In this document: in pieces, positions 19,876 to 28,366 of the stretch
Numbering within the stretch: the first letter of the stretch is position 1
How the letters are laid out: each line of letters begins with the position of its first letter
Assembly (NCBI RefSeq): GCF_004114615.1
Contig: NZ_CP035300.1
Location: 248,001 to 312,000, forward strand
Length of the DNA: 64,000 bases
Direction of reading: 5' to 3'
Origin: Dyella sp. M7H15-1
Lineage (GTDB): Bacteria; Pseudomonadota; Gammaproteobacteria; Xanthomonadales; Rhodanobacteraceae
Notes under the pieces: model-generated
Database searches by the model: none
The model's input: the letters and a program-made list of their open reading frames with translations, nothing else
What the model was told of the DNA's origin: nothing
Program-made: the position numbers and the translations under genes

Positions 19876-21024
19876 ATGAGCGAGCAATCCACCGCCCCCA
19901 AGCCGAAGAAATCCGTTGCGCTATCCGGCGTGGCAGCGGGCAACACCGCACTGTGCACGGTTGGCCGCAGCGGCAACGACCTGCATTATCGCGGTTATGA
20001 CATCCATGATCTGGCAGCCAAGGGCTGCTTCGAGGAAGTGGCTTACCTACTGGTGCACGGCGTGCTGCCGAACTGGGCCGAACTGAATGCCTACAAGGCC
20101 AAGCTCAAGCGCCTGCGCGGCCTGCCGGCGCCGGTAAAGAGCGCGTTGGAACTACTGCCGGCCGCCACGCACCCGATGGACGTGATGCGTACCGGCTGCT
20201 CCGTGCTGGGCACCGTGCTGCCGGAGAAGGAAGATCATAACGTCACCGGCGCACGCGATATTGCCGATCGGCTGATGGCCAGCTTCGGTTCCATTTTGTT
20301 GTACTGGTATCACTTCAGCCACAACGGCAAGCGCATTGAAACCGAGACGGACGACGAGTCGATCGCTGCGCACTTCCTGCATCTGCTGCAGGGCAAGAGG
20401 CCAAGCGATCTGCACACGCATTCGTTGGACAAATCGCTGATCCTGTACGCCGAGCATGAATTCAATGCCTCGACCTTCACCGCCCGCGTGATCGCCGGCA
20501 CCGGTTCGGACATGTATTCCGCGATCACCGGCGCCATCGGTGCCCTGCGTGGTCCCAAGCACGGAGGCGCCAACGAAGTGGCGATGGAGATCATTGCCCG
20601 TTACCGCAGTGCCGCCGATGCGGAAGCGGATATCCGTGCCCGCGTGGAACGCAAGGAAATCATCATCGGCTTTGGCCATCCGGTTTACACTGTGTCTGAT
20701 CCGCGCAACGAGATCATCAAGGAAATCTCGCGCAAGCTCTGCACGGAAGGCGGCAACCCAAACCTGTTCGAGGTGTCAGAGCGCATCGAAAAGCTGATGT
20801 GGGAGCTGAAGAAGATGTTCCCTAACCTCGACTGGTTCTCGGCCAGCGCATACCACATGATGGGCGTGCCCACGGCGATGTTCACCCCGCTGTTTGTGAT
20901 CTCGCGGACCTCCGGCTGGAGCGCGCATGTGATTGAACAGCGCGAGGATGGCAAGATCATTCGTCCTAGCGCCAACTACACCGGCCCGGAAGACCGCACC
21001 TACGCGCCGATCGAAAAGCGCTGA
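19876..21024 (+). CDS. prpC: 2-methylcitrate synthase PrpC
   Basis: Condenses propionyl-CoA with oxaloacetate to 2-methylcitrate. The 382-residue protein is of the short citrate-synthase type and lacks the allosteric N-domain of GltA. Catalytic residues are recognisable: His229 in PKHGGANE, His268 in GFGHPVY and Asp319 in PNLDWFSA. The presence of prpB just upstream decides for PrpC over citrate synthase. After the stop comes a short hairpin (AAGGGAGC/GCTCCCTT, about 21053-21071) and then mobile-element debris. prpD, normally part of this cluster, is displaced about 4.4 kb downstream. Confidence 0.95.
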   Translation: MSEQSTAPKPKKSVALSGVAAGNTALCTVGRSGNDLHYRGYDIHDLAAKGCFEEVAYLLVHGVLPNWAELNAYKAKLKRLRGLPAPVKSALELLPAATHPMDVMRTGCSVLGTVLPEKEDHNVTGARDIADRLMASFGSILLYWYHFSHNGKRIETETDDESIAAHFLHLLQGKRPSDLHTHSLDKSLILYAEHEFNASTFTARVIAGTGSDMYSAITGAIGALRGPKHGGANEVAMEIIARYRSAADAEADIRARVERKEIIIGFGHPVYTVSDPRNEIIKEISRKLCTEGGNPNLFEVSERIEKLMWELKKMFPNLDWFSASAYHMMGVPTAMFTPLFVISRTSGWSAHVIEQREDGKIIRPSANYTGPEDRTYAPIEKR

Positions 21025-21190
21025 CTGTGTGTTTAGAGAAACAGATAAAGAACAAGGGAGCCATGCTCCCTTGAAATCTCATGCACCCGTCACGAAGAAA
21101 TCGATTGCGATGCACTTTTACTATAAGGGCAATGGCACTGACTTAAGCTTGTCTCGCCATCACTCGCCGCAGGTGAGAACGCGTAGGTTG

Positions 21191-21248
21191 GGGTGCAAAC
21201 CCCAACATCGGGATGCATGTACACATGGCAATGTTGGGGTTTGCACCC
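21191..21248. repeat. 58-bp palindrome with 18-bp perfect arms
   Basis: GGGTGCAAACCCCAACAT (21191-21208) is exactly complementary to ATGTTGGGGTTTGCACCC (21231-21248). The left arm can also fold on itself (TTGGGG/CCCCAA). It lies between prpC and a transposase fragment and may be an insertion-sequence end structure or a REP-like element. No T-run follows, so it is not a typical terminator. Confidence 0.7.
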
Positions 21249-21326
21249 ATAGGCATTAACCTAAATTTGCAAGAATCACGCGCTTGCCGGTGCGCTCTTG
21301 CCAACTCGTTTGGCGGGAGGTTGGTT

Positions 21327-21728
21327 ATGAAACCGGTAGCGAGGGATGAGTGGAACGTCATTGAATCACTGCTTCCACCAGGTTGGCGGGATGCGGCGCG
21401 CGAGCAAGGGGCATTTCGACGGGCCCGTTATATAGCGGACCCCGGGACGCTGCTACGGCTGCTGCTGTTCCATGCGGTCAATGACAGTGGTTTACGGGAG
21501 ACAGTTGCCCAGGCTGAGGTAAGCGGCATTGCTTCGATGTCCCAAGTGGCGCTCCTTAAACGCCTGCGGACTGCAAGCAAGTGGTTGGCGTGGCTGTGCG
21601 CAAAGATGTGTCAATCGCTCAGAGAGACGCCTCGTTTACCGGATGCGTTGTTCATGGCTCCATCTTCTCAAGAGTGGAAGCCTCCACCAATCCCGGGGCG
21701 GTTCACCATCGCCTTAGTTAGCCACGCC
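21327..21728 (+). pseudogene. truncated IS4-type transposase N-terminus
   Basis: An ATG at 21327 preceded by GGGAGG opens a frame reading MKPVARDEWNVIESLLPPGW and SGLRETVAQAEVSGIASMS. This resembles the N-terminal region of IS4-family DDE transposases. From about residue 110 the sequence loses resemblance, and the frame then runs into the start of an IS5-type transposase at 21729. It is probably a gene cut by the later insertion. The family assignment is by eye. Confidence 0.5.
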
Positions 21729-22307
21729 ATGAAGCAAACCACGTTCGCGTCACTGAGCTACAGCACCAAAAAGCGGCAGACACGCTGAGAGAAGTTTCTG
21801 TCGCAGATGGATCAGGTGGTGCCATGGAAGTGGCATTTTGGCATGAAGGCGCACATTGGCGTGGACATGCAATCGGGTTTGGTGCACACGGTGACGTGCA
21901 CAGCAGCGAACGAGGCCGACATCAACGAGGCCGGCAAACTGCTGCATGGCAAGGAAGAGATGGCGTTTGCCGATGCGGGTTACACCGGCGTAGAGAAGCG
22001 CGAGGACGTGAAGGACAGGGACGTAGAGTGGCAGGTCGCGGCCAAGCGCGGCACGGTGACTGGGTTGCCGGAAGGCAAGCTCAAGAAAGCGACCAAGTGG
22101 TTGGAATACCTCAAGGCGGCGATTCGCTCAAAGGTCGAGCATCCTTTCCGTATAGTGAAGCGGCAGTTTGGCTAGGTGAAGGTTCGCTACCGGGGACTAG
22201 CGAAGAACACCGCCCAAGTGAAGACACTGTTTGCGCTGTCGAATCTGTGGATGGCGCGACACAAGCTTATGGCGATGACAGGGAAGGTGCGTCCGGTGGT
22301 TGGGTAA
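21729..22307 (+). pseudogene. IS5-family transposase, internally deleted and with two stops
   Basis: In a single reading frame the sequence gives the IS5 N-terminus (MKQTTFASLSYSTKKRQTR). A TGA follows at 21786, then EKFLSQMDQVVPWK, and this joins directly to WHFGMKAHIGVDMQSGLVHT from the catalytic C-terminal half. The middle of the protein, with the first catalytic Asp, is therefore deleted. A TAG replaces a Tyr codon after KRQFG (about 22172), and the frame ends at TAA 22305-22307. It cannot encode an active transposase. Confidence 0.85.
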
Positions 22308-22442
22308 TAAGGGGTAAAGACCCCTGCATGGGGCACTTTTTAGCCCATTCTGTCGAAAATAAGGCAATTTTCGTTAAAAATTCACTCATTTGTTTGATAG
22401 TGGACGTTTAGACGGCTGAACACTAATTGTTCAGAGCATCCC
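21729..22442 (+). mobile_element. IS5-family insertion sequence remnant, left end missing
   Basis: It comprises the decayed transposase and about 135 bases of 3' non-coding sequence, ending in the terminal repeat that reads GGATGCTCTGAACAATTAG on the minus strand (edge at 22442). It is followed by CTAA, a YTAR-type IS5 target. No matching left terminal repeat is found upstream of 21729. The right end shares GGATGCTCTGA with the MITEs at 18598 and 33298, making this element class their likely source. Confidence 0.75.
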
Positions 22443-22639
22443 TAAGTGGCGGCATTCGATGTCTCTCTGTGGTGCGCCGGCTGGTGCGGGAAAGGTGGCG
22501 GCGCAGTTTAAGCTCGCTGGCGGGTACGCGTTCTTTTTAGTTTTAGACAGATACGGCACGCTTTTATCAAACGGAAAATCCTCTCGTTGCACCTCATTGT
22601 TATAGACAGGGAACGCCGCATGGTGTCCAGGAGAGGCGC

Positions 22640-22754
22640 CACCCTCGAAAGGATCATGGCCGAGTGTCTGGCGCACATAGACCAGTAGACGATCCATGCC
22701 ACTGCGTAAGTCCATCGGCGTCGTGATGAGCCACCAGCCACTTGGACTCAGCAT
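22640..22754 (-). pseudogene. IS66 TnpB N-terminal fragment
   Basis: From the ATG at 22754 the frame reads MLSPSGWWLITTPMDLRSGM and then VYVRQTLGHDPFEGGA. This matches the conserved N-terminus of IS66 Orf2 (DMR.G ... DPF.G). After that the similarity stops abruptly, so only about 38 codons survive. Confidence 0.65.
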
Positions 22755-23046
22755 GACGCCAATGCCTGAAGTGAAGTAGCGACACCATGTCATCGCTGCG
22801 CACACCAAGAGGCAGTTTCACCGACCAGCCGTTGGGAAGGCGAACCTCTACCCGCGCGTCTGATCTTTGTCCCGACACGACGATAGGAAGAATCTTCGCG
22901 ACCGCGACCGATTCACCGCGACGATGTAGCCAATAGCCAAAGCTGGATAACGATAGCTTCTGCTGGTTGCAATAGGCCGACTGGCTCAGGCCGCTCTTGC
23001 GCCAGGCTTCGATATGGCTCTGCCAGAACTGCTGTTTCTTACCCAT
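22654..23046 (-). pseudogene. IS66 TnpA-like protein
   Basis: About 130 codons. The N-terminal half, with FWQSHIEAWRKSGLSQSAYC and FGYWLHRRG, is the helix-turn-helix region of IS66 OrfA. It is followed by VEVRLPNGWSVKLPLGVRS, which is typical of the family's C-terminus. The last ~30 residues run out of register over the tnpB start, so a frameshift near the 3' end is likely. Without tnpC it has no transposition role. Confidence 0.65.
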
Positions 23047-23293
23047 CGAATAACTCCCTTGAATTCGGTGGCGCTATGAACATGGATGCAATCGTGGCGA
23101 GGTGAGCTGAGGCGACGCTTACCTTCATGCGGTCATTTATACGTATACGCATCGACTACGGATGTATTGTCCGTTGGCCAATAATGTGTGCATTTTTTAC
23201 GTGTCACTACACTGATTAATGAAATTTCTCTATCAGGTAAATACCTGAACTGAGATCTTTGGGATAGTCGGGTCGCACTGTTTCAGTTGTTCA

Positions 23294-24184
23294 TCAGGTG
23301 ACGCGATGAAGTTGCTTTATGATAGCCTCTGGATTGAAATGATCGAAGTCTACGCGGTGCATTTCCTCCAATCGTGGTTTAATTAGTTCTAAAAAATCAG
23401 AATCATTGATGAATTCCGAAAATACGTGAGTATCGTTAAATACCGCCGTCTTATCTGAGCAGTATTTACTCTCATTTTTCGAATAGAATTGTCTAATATC
23501 TGATTTTTCCACCACCGATCCATCCATTAACGGGTCAATCAGAAATTCCTCGTCCACACCCCCTATTGTCATCTTTACAGAGCCCACTGAGTGATCACCG
23601 CCAGCGGCATTATTCGTTAGTATAGCTATGCGTATGTTTGCATTATCAATTTCGTGTTTCGAGAAGCCATGATTTATGAGATATTTCTCAAAGGCTAATC
23701 GAAACATGATAGTAGCCACCAAAGCCTTCTCGAGGCAGTTTCCGGTGTTTGATTTCAATGAAAGCATAACGTATTCAGCTAAATCATTAATAAAGTTCTT
23801 TTTTGCAGCCTCATACCCAGGTTGATCAATATCTCCACTTCCTATTTGCATTCTCGGTACGCCGTCAAAGATAGGAGTGGCCGAGCGATTACGCGCTATT
23901 AGTTGATTATGACAATTATGCCTAGCTGCAATAGCCGACTGATCTTTGCCAGTTAGTTCTTTGCTATTTTTTTTGCAAATTTTATCAATATCAATGCTCT
24001 CCCTTGTGGCGGATACTGGAATCATAATGTGGGTTAATTCGGAGCAATATTTAGAAAGATTGTTAACGGCAACTTTAATGGGTGGAATCATTTCACTTTT
24101 TACGCTACTGTTTTCAACGGGATGAATTGTAGAAGAGTAGCCACCATAGACGCATACAGATGCCAAGGGCTTGGTATTATTCAT
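23294..24184 (-). CDS. hypothetical protein, possible papain-like effector
   Basis: 296 residues, strongly A/T-biased and rich in Asn, Lys and Ile, unlike all nearby housekeeping genes. No signal peptide or membrane segment. The stretch SNTGNCLEKALVATIMF places a Cys (150) at the start of a hydrophobic helix. GGDHSVGSVKM supplies His198 and FLIDPLMDG supplies Asp217. The order and spacing (GNCxExA...DHxxV...xDPxxxG) resemble the Cys-His-Asp triads of papain-fold cysteine proteases and deamidases found in secreted bacterial effectors. The N-terminal ~110 residues match nothing recognised. Context is an IS graveyard between prpC and terC, and no partner or immunity gene is seen. Function is inference only. 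Confidence 0.6.
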   Translation of the reverse strand: MNNTKPLASVCVYGGYSSTIHPVENSSVKSEMIPPIKVAVNNLSKYCSELTHIMIPVSATRESIDIDKICKKNSKELTGKDQSAIAARHNCHNQLIARNRSATPIFDGVPRMQIGSGDIDQPGYEAAKKNFINDLAEYVMLSLKSNTGNCLEKALVATIMFRLAFEKYLINHGFSKHEIDNANIRIAILTNNAAGGDHSVGSVKMTIGGVDEEFLIDPLMDGSVVEKSDIRQFYSKNESKYCSDKTAVFNDTHVFSEFINDSDFLELIKPRLEEMHRVDFDHFNPEAIIKQLHRVT

Positions 24185-24542
24185 AATATAATTATTAAAT
24201 TAGTTGACGGTTGATCGGATGAGCTGAAATATACAGCCCGGCGACAAAGAAAAAATAGGGCGAATACCTGATCTCCCGTAACTATTCACCTGATTCCGCA
24301 CCCCTTCCTCGGCACGATTCCGCTTGGCCGTTGATGATGCTGCACTCGGCTATCCGATGCCAGGAAACGAACGACTCCCCATAGCACGCAAGCTTATGCG
24401 CAGGTGCTTGCAGGTATCGCTGGGAGCATTTCCATGCTTGCGTGCCGTTGCATGCCTCGCGATCGTTCGCGCGAAGAGGTGGTTGATGGGATGCGGCTTA
24501 TGCTCGGACTAGGTGCGGCGTCGCGTGTTCCGGGCGTTTGCC
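24185..24542. other. gene-free stretch
   Basis: About 360 bases between the AT-rich hypothetical gene and terC. The first ~100 bases keep the AT-rich composition, probably the promoter of the hypothetical gene; the rest is GC-rich like the core genome. No RNA gene, repeat or convincing ORF is seen. Confidence 0.5.
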
Positions 24543-25226
24543 TCAAGTCGCGCGTGCGCTATTGCGCGTGCGGCGATTGAGCAGCCAGCGTCCGCCACAG
24601 ATGACAATGATCAGGCCCACTTCCAGCACGTGCTTCATCCAGCCGTGCGAGTCGAACCAGTCCAGCCACAGTGTTTCGTGGCTGATCATGCGACCCGCCG
24701 TCCACGCGATGGCGGCAGCGCCGGCATAGACGATGACGGGGAAGCGTTCGATCAGTTTCAGGATCAGGGTCGATCCCCAAACGACCAGCGGAATGCTGAT
24801 CAGCAAGCCTGCCACCACCAGGCCGGTATGGCCTTTCGCCGCGCCGGCGATGGCCAGCACGTTGTCTAGCCCCATCAGCGCATCGGCAAGCACGATCGTG
24901 CGTATCGCTGACCAGAAGTTCGCGGTAGGCGTGATGTCAGGTGCATCGTCGTGATCGGGCTTCAGCAACTTCCAGGCGATCGGCAGCAACAGCAAGCCAC
25001 CCGCCAACATCAGGCCGGGCAGCTCCAGCAGATAAACCACCAGCACGGTCAGCACGATGCGCACCGTGACCGCGCCAAATGTGCCCCAAAACACGGCTTG
25101 CTTCTGCAAGTGCTGCGGCAGGCTGCGTGCGGCAAGGGCGATGACAATGGCGTTATCGCCAGCCAGCACCAAGTCCAGCAGGACGATGGTGAGCAGATCG
25201 GATAGCAGATGGGTGGGGAGGGCCAT
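24543..25226 (-). CDS. TerC-family integral membrane protein (YjbE/YkoY type)
   Basis: 227 residues with about six to seven hydrophobic segments. Two acidic membrane motifs typical of the TerC family are present: LDLVLAGDNAIVIALA near the N-terminus and ALMGLDNVLAIAGAA in the middle. The family is linked to metal (Mn2+) export or homeostasis and tellurite resistance. The ATG at 25226 has an AAGGA ribosome binding site. No Mn riboswitch was recognisable in the 160 bases between it and the divergent prpD. C-terminal RRTRNSAR is cytoplasmic-like. Confidence 0.85.
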   Translation of the reverse strand: MALPTHLLSDLLTIVLLDLVLAGDNAIVIALAARSLPQHLQKQAVFWGTFGAVTVRIVLTVLVVYLLELPGLMLAGGLLLLPIAWKLLKPDHDDAPDITPTANFWSAIRTIVLADALMGLDNVLAIAGAAKGHTGLVVAGLLISIPLVVWGSTLILKLIERFPVIVYAGAAAIAWTAGRMISHETLWLDWFDSHGWMKHVLEVGLIIVICGGRWLLNRRTRNSARAT

Positions 25227-25389
25227 GCGGATTCCTTTACGCGCCGGACTCAAGTGACGACGGCGGACGGCGCAAGCCTGCTGTCATCGCATTCGACAGT
25301 AACAGGATTGGCGATCAAGTCGGCGAGCCGTGCTTAGAGCCAGGCTGGCCAGATACAATGGCTGTTTTCCTACATCGCGAGACCCCGCC

Positions 25390-26841
25390 ATGAGCGCGCA
25401 CGATATCCGTTCCGCCAAGCGTCCCGACCCCGATCAGCCGCTGGTCGACATTGCTAACTACGTTGCCGACTACTCGATCGACTCGACCGAGGCGTACGAC
25501 ACGGCGCGCTACATGCTGCTGGATTCGCTGGCAACGGCGATGATGGCGATGAAGTTTCCGGAATGCGTGAAGCACCTCGGACCGGTGGTGCCAGGTGCCA
25601 CCTTGCCGGGCGGTGCACGCGTGCCAGGCACCAGCCACGAGCTGGATCCGGTGCAGGCCGCTTTCGCCATCGGCACCCAGATCCGCTGGTTGGATTTCAA
25701 TGACACCTGGTTGGCCGCTGAATGGGGCCATCCGTCGGACAACCTCGGTGCGATTCTTGCCGTGGCCGATTATCTGAGCCGCCAGGCCGAGCGCGAAGGC
25801 GGCAAGCCGCTGAGCGTGCATGATGTACTCACTTATGCCATCAAGGCGCACGAAATCCAGGGTTGCTACGCGCTGCTCAACAGCTTCAACCGCGTTGGCC
25901 AGGATCATGTGATCCTGGTCCGTCTGGCCTCCACCGCTGTCGCCACGGCCATGCTGGGCGGCAACAAGGAACAGATCATCACGGCTGTTTCGCATAGCTG
26001 GATCGATAACGGCGCACTGCGCACCTACCGCCATGCGCCGAACACCGGGCCACGCAAGAGCTGGGCCGCGGGCGACGCCTGCCGTCGCGCAGTCACGCAC
26101 GCCATCCATGCGGTTTACCGTGGCGTGGTGGGCTATCCGTCGGCGCTGAGCGCCAAGACCTGGGGCTATTACGACGTGGCGTTCAAGGGCAATGCGTTCC
26201 AGTTCGAGCGTCCGTTCGGCAGCTACGTGATGGAGAACGTGCTGTTCAAGATCAGCTTCCCGGCCGAGTTCCACGCCCAGACCGCGGTGGAGTGCGCCAT
26301 GAAGCTGCATACGCAGATTGCCGGCAAGCTCGACCAGATCGAGAAGGTGGTGATCGAAACCCAGGAAGCGGGCTGCCGCATCATCGACAAGACCGGCCCG
26401 CTGGCCAACTACGCTGACCGCGATCATTGCATCCAGTACATGGTGGCCGTGCCGCTGATCTTCGGCCGGCTTACCGCGGAGGACTACAACGACGATGTCG
26501 CCGCCGATCCGCGCATCGACGCACTGCGCGAGAAGATGGTGGTCAGCGAGAACCCGCAGTTCACCAAGGACTACTTCGATCCGGAGAAGCGCTACATCGG
26601 TAACTCCGTACAGGTGTTCTTCAAGGACGGCAGCAGCACCGAGAAGGTCGCTATCGATTACCCGATCGGCCACCGCAAGCGTCGCGCTGAAGGTATCCCA
26701 GTGCTGCTGAAGAAATTCGAGGCGGCCATGCGCGGCCATTTGCCCTCACATCGCGTCAAAGCGATTCTGGACGCCACCGCCGATCCAGCGAAGCTGGATG
26801 CGATGCCGATCCAGACCTTCCTGGGTTTGTTTGCACTGTAA
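25390..26841 (+). CDS. prpD: 2-methylcitrate dehydratase PrpD
   Basis: Dehydrates 2-methylcitrate to 2-methyl-cis-aconitate. The 483-residue MmgE/PrpD-family protein opens with SAKRPDPDQPLVDIANYVAD and has the typical SWIDNGALRTYRHAPNTGPR, GYYDVAFKGNAFQFERPFGS and EIQGCYALLNSFN blocks. The ATG at 25390 was preferred over 25330 because the family begins with MSA. It belongs functionally with prpB-prpC, from which it is separated by 4.4 kb of IS debris, the AT-rich gene and terC. No acnD or prpF is nearby, so a housekeeping aconitase probably hydrates the product. Confidence 0.95.
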   Translation: MSAHDIRSAKRPDPDQPLVDIANYVADYSIDSTEAYDTARYMLLDSLATAMMAMKFPECVKHLGPVVPGATLPGGARVPGTSHELDPVQAAFAIGTQIRWLDFNDTWLAAEWGHPSDNLGAILAVADYLSRQAEREGGKPLSVHDVLTYAIKAHEIQGCYALLNSFNRVGQDHVILVRLASTAVATAMLGGNKEQIITAVSHSWIDNGALRTYRHAPNTGPRKSWAAGDACRRAVTHAIHAVYRGVVGYPSALSAKTWGYYDVAFKGNAFQFERPFGSYVMENVLFKISFPAEFHAQTAVECAMKLHTQIAGKLDQIEKVVIETQEAGCRIIDKTGPLANYADRDHCIQYMVAVPLIFGRLTAEDYNDDVAADPRIDALREKMVVSENPQFTKDYFDPEKRYIGNSVQVFFKDGSSTEKVAIDYPIGHRKRRAEGIPVLLKKFEAAMRGHLPSHRVKAILDATADPAKLDAMPIQTFLGLFAL

Positions 26842-26910
26842 GCCGGCAGGCTGGGCAGGGCTCTATCAAGTCCTTGCCTGGCCGCTGTCCGAAGCAGATG
26901 CGGAGACTTG

Positions 26911-27000
26911 CGAAACATCGGATGGGTGAGCCCTCTCCCTGCGGGAGAGGGTGTCGGCAGGCGGGTGAGGGTCCGGGCGAAGCGAGCGATTCAGTTCTCG
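26911..27000 (-). repeat. dispersed ~90-bp intergenic repeat, copy 2
   Basis: Inverted copy of 14665-14755 with the same hairpin (CCCTCTCCC/GGGAGAGGG), GTCCGGGCGAAG and TCAGTTCTCG segments. It lies just beyond the truncated end of the IS630 remnant and 70 bases after prpD, where it could act as a transcript 3'-end structure. Confidence 0.7.
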
Positions 27001-27089
27001 CGTGTACTGCCCAACACAAAAAATGACAACAAGCAGCGCATAGGGAAAAACATAGTGGTACTTGTTTATCCAAACTAGTTTGGATTTGA

Positions 27090-27649
27090 CTCTTCTCGGC
27101 ACAACGGAAGACCAGCGCATGCTCGGGCGGATTCAGATACAGACCCACGACATCGCGCAGCTTGTCGATGAAGTGCGGATCACGCGATAGCTTGAAGGTG
27201 TGCTGCAGATGCGGCTTGAGCCCGTTGCGCTGCCACACGCGCCGAATGGTTGTGGCGCTCAGACGCAAGTGCGCCGCTAGCGTCCGCGTACTCCAGTGTG
27301 TGGACGCAGCTGGCTTCTCGTGCAGCGTCGTATGAACAATGCGCGATTCGATCTCCCTCGTCACATGGGGTGTGCGTCCCCGGCGTGGGGCGTCGTGCTG
27401 CAAGGCCTGCTCACCCCCTCAAGAAAGCGCCGTCGCCACAGCGCCACTTGGCGCCGATCGAGCTTGACCTCGGTGGCGATGTCCTTGTTCTGCCATCTTT
27501 GTGCTGCCAGTAGGATCACCCGCGCGCGTTGTTGCACCCGCGCTTCGACTCGCCGGCGCTTGGCTTGGCAACTCGCATTGATCCCTCCTCCTCACCGGAG
27601 GAAGTGGGATTATCATGATAAGTTCAATTATTTCTAGCGTGACACACTA
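27090..27649 (-). pseudogene. IS630-family transposase remnant, frameshifted and truncated
   Basis: The minus strand encodes ARVILLAAQRWQNKDIATEV and WRRRFLEG in one frame. After a one-base shift near 27420 it continues with LQHDAPRRGRTPHVT, THWSTRTLAAHLRLSATTIR and PEHALVFRCAEKSQIQ, all matching the helix-turn-helix and first part of the catalytic domain of IS630 transposases. The rest of the DDE domain is missing beyond about 27090. The right edge at about 27649 (TAGTGTGTCACGCTAG on the minus strand, with a TA target) looks like the IS630 terminal repeat. Confidence 0.75.
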
Positions 27650-27652
27650 GCG

Positions 27653-27751
27653 CGCGGAGAAGCCAAAGGACTGGATTTGCCGATGCTGCGGGTGACGTAT
27701 GCGCATCTGAAGGCGTATGAGGCGCGGCGGGCGCATCCGCAAATGGGATGA
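27653..27751 (+). pseudogene. 3' stub of a ketopantoate-reductase-like gene
   Basis: Immediately after the IS630 edge, an open plus-strand frame reads GLDLPMLRVTYAHLKAYEAR and ends at a TGA (27749-27751). This resembles the C-terminal end of ApbA/PanE-family 2-dehydropantoate 2-reductases. Nothing upstream continues the gene, so the element probably removed the rest. The following ~95 bases to the AhpD-like gene hold nothing recognisable. Confidence 0.45.
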
Positions 27752-27845
27752 GCAAGATCAAGCAGGGCTGAAAACCCTCTGGGTAAAGGTCGTAGCGAGT
27801 ATCGTGCTTTGGCAAAAGTGGGCTGAGAAAGCGGCGCCTACGAGG

Positions 27846-28253
27846 TTATGTTGAAACATCAAAGCCAAACACCTCTGCCGCCACACCGAGCGCATTGTTG
27901 ACCGCGGCGCCGCCCGCATAGAACAGCGTCTGCAATATCGTCTCGACGATCTGCTCGCGCGATGAGCCGGCGACGACAGCCGCCTCGATATGCGCGCGCA
28001 ACTGCGGCAACGCGTAGCCTAGCGTGACGCAACTCGCGATGACCACTAGTTCGCGCGTTGCCAAGTCCAGACCAGGCCGATTGAGCACACCGGCGAATGC
28101 CCATTGCATGGTCATCGTCATGAAGTCAGGACAAAGCTCCTCGCGCGACTGTGCGAGTCGTTCGCCGCTGTGCCCGCCATGCAAGCGTTCGAACAAAGCC
28201 AGGCCGCGCGCGTAAGTTTCTGCATCGCGCGGCAATACTTGCTGGGGGGTCAT
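27846..28253 (-). CDS. carboxymuconolactone decarboxylase/AhpD-like protein
   Basis: 135 residues, a single CMD domain. LATRELVVIASCVTLGYALP and LRAHIEAAVVAGSSREQIVE are the characteristic helices, followed by LFYAGGAAVNNALGVAAEVF. Only one Cys is present in the usual CxxC position, so peroxidase activity of the AhpD kind is unlikely and a decarboxylase-like or unknown role is more plausible. GGAG lies just before the ATG. It is divergent from a LysR regulator that probably controls it through the inverted repeat in the 113-base gap. Confidence 0.85.
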   Translation of the reverse strand: MTPQQVLPRDAETYARGLALFERLHGGHSGERLAQSREELCPDFMTMTMQWAFAGVLNRPGLDLATRELVVIASCVTLGYALPQLRAHIEAAVVAGSSREQIVETILQTLFYAGGAAVNNALGVAAEVFGFDVST

Positions 28254-28330
28254 AGTTGTCTCCGCTCATCCGCTCGTTATTGAGTACGCAGCAGTCTGCG
28301 CGGGAAGATCGTTGGGATAAACGGCGCTAT

Positions 28331-28347
28331 AGTTCGCTGACTACGAA
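28331..28347. promoter_or_regulatory. probable LysR-type operator
   Basis: GTTCGCTGACTACGAAC is an inverted repeat with 5-bp arms and a 7-base centre. It contains the T-N11-A pattern of LysR-type boxes (T28333, A28345). It sits in the short divergent gap between the AhpD-like gene and the LysR gene, the expected place for a site controlling both. Confidence 0.55.
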
Positions 28348-28366
28348 CCAATAGTTGATAATCGTT

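Larger units (their letters stand above)
22640..23122 (-). mobile_element. IS66-family insertion sequence fragment
   Basis: The right boundary at 23122 starts with GTAAGCGTCGCC on the minus strand, like the GTAAGCG termini of IS66 elements. tnpA follows, then the beginning of tnpB, which breaks off near 22640. The large tnpC transposase is absent. The ~200 bases from there to the IS5 end hold no recognisable gene. Confidence 0.7.

Noticed and set aside
21053-21071. AAGGGAGC/GCTCCCTT hairpin as prpC terminator
   Set aside because: Followed by GAAATCTC with no T-run, so it was only mentioned under prpC and not called a terminator.
25227-25389. Possible Mn (yybP-ykoY) riboswitch upstream of terC
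   Set aside because: The TerC subfamily is often controlled this way, but the conserved core sequence is not found in the leader on either strand.
25315-26739. 474-codon minus-strand frame opposite prpD
   Set aside because: Shadow of prpD; no ribosome binding site and no recognisable domain.
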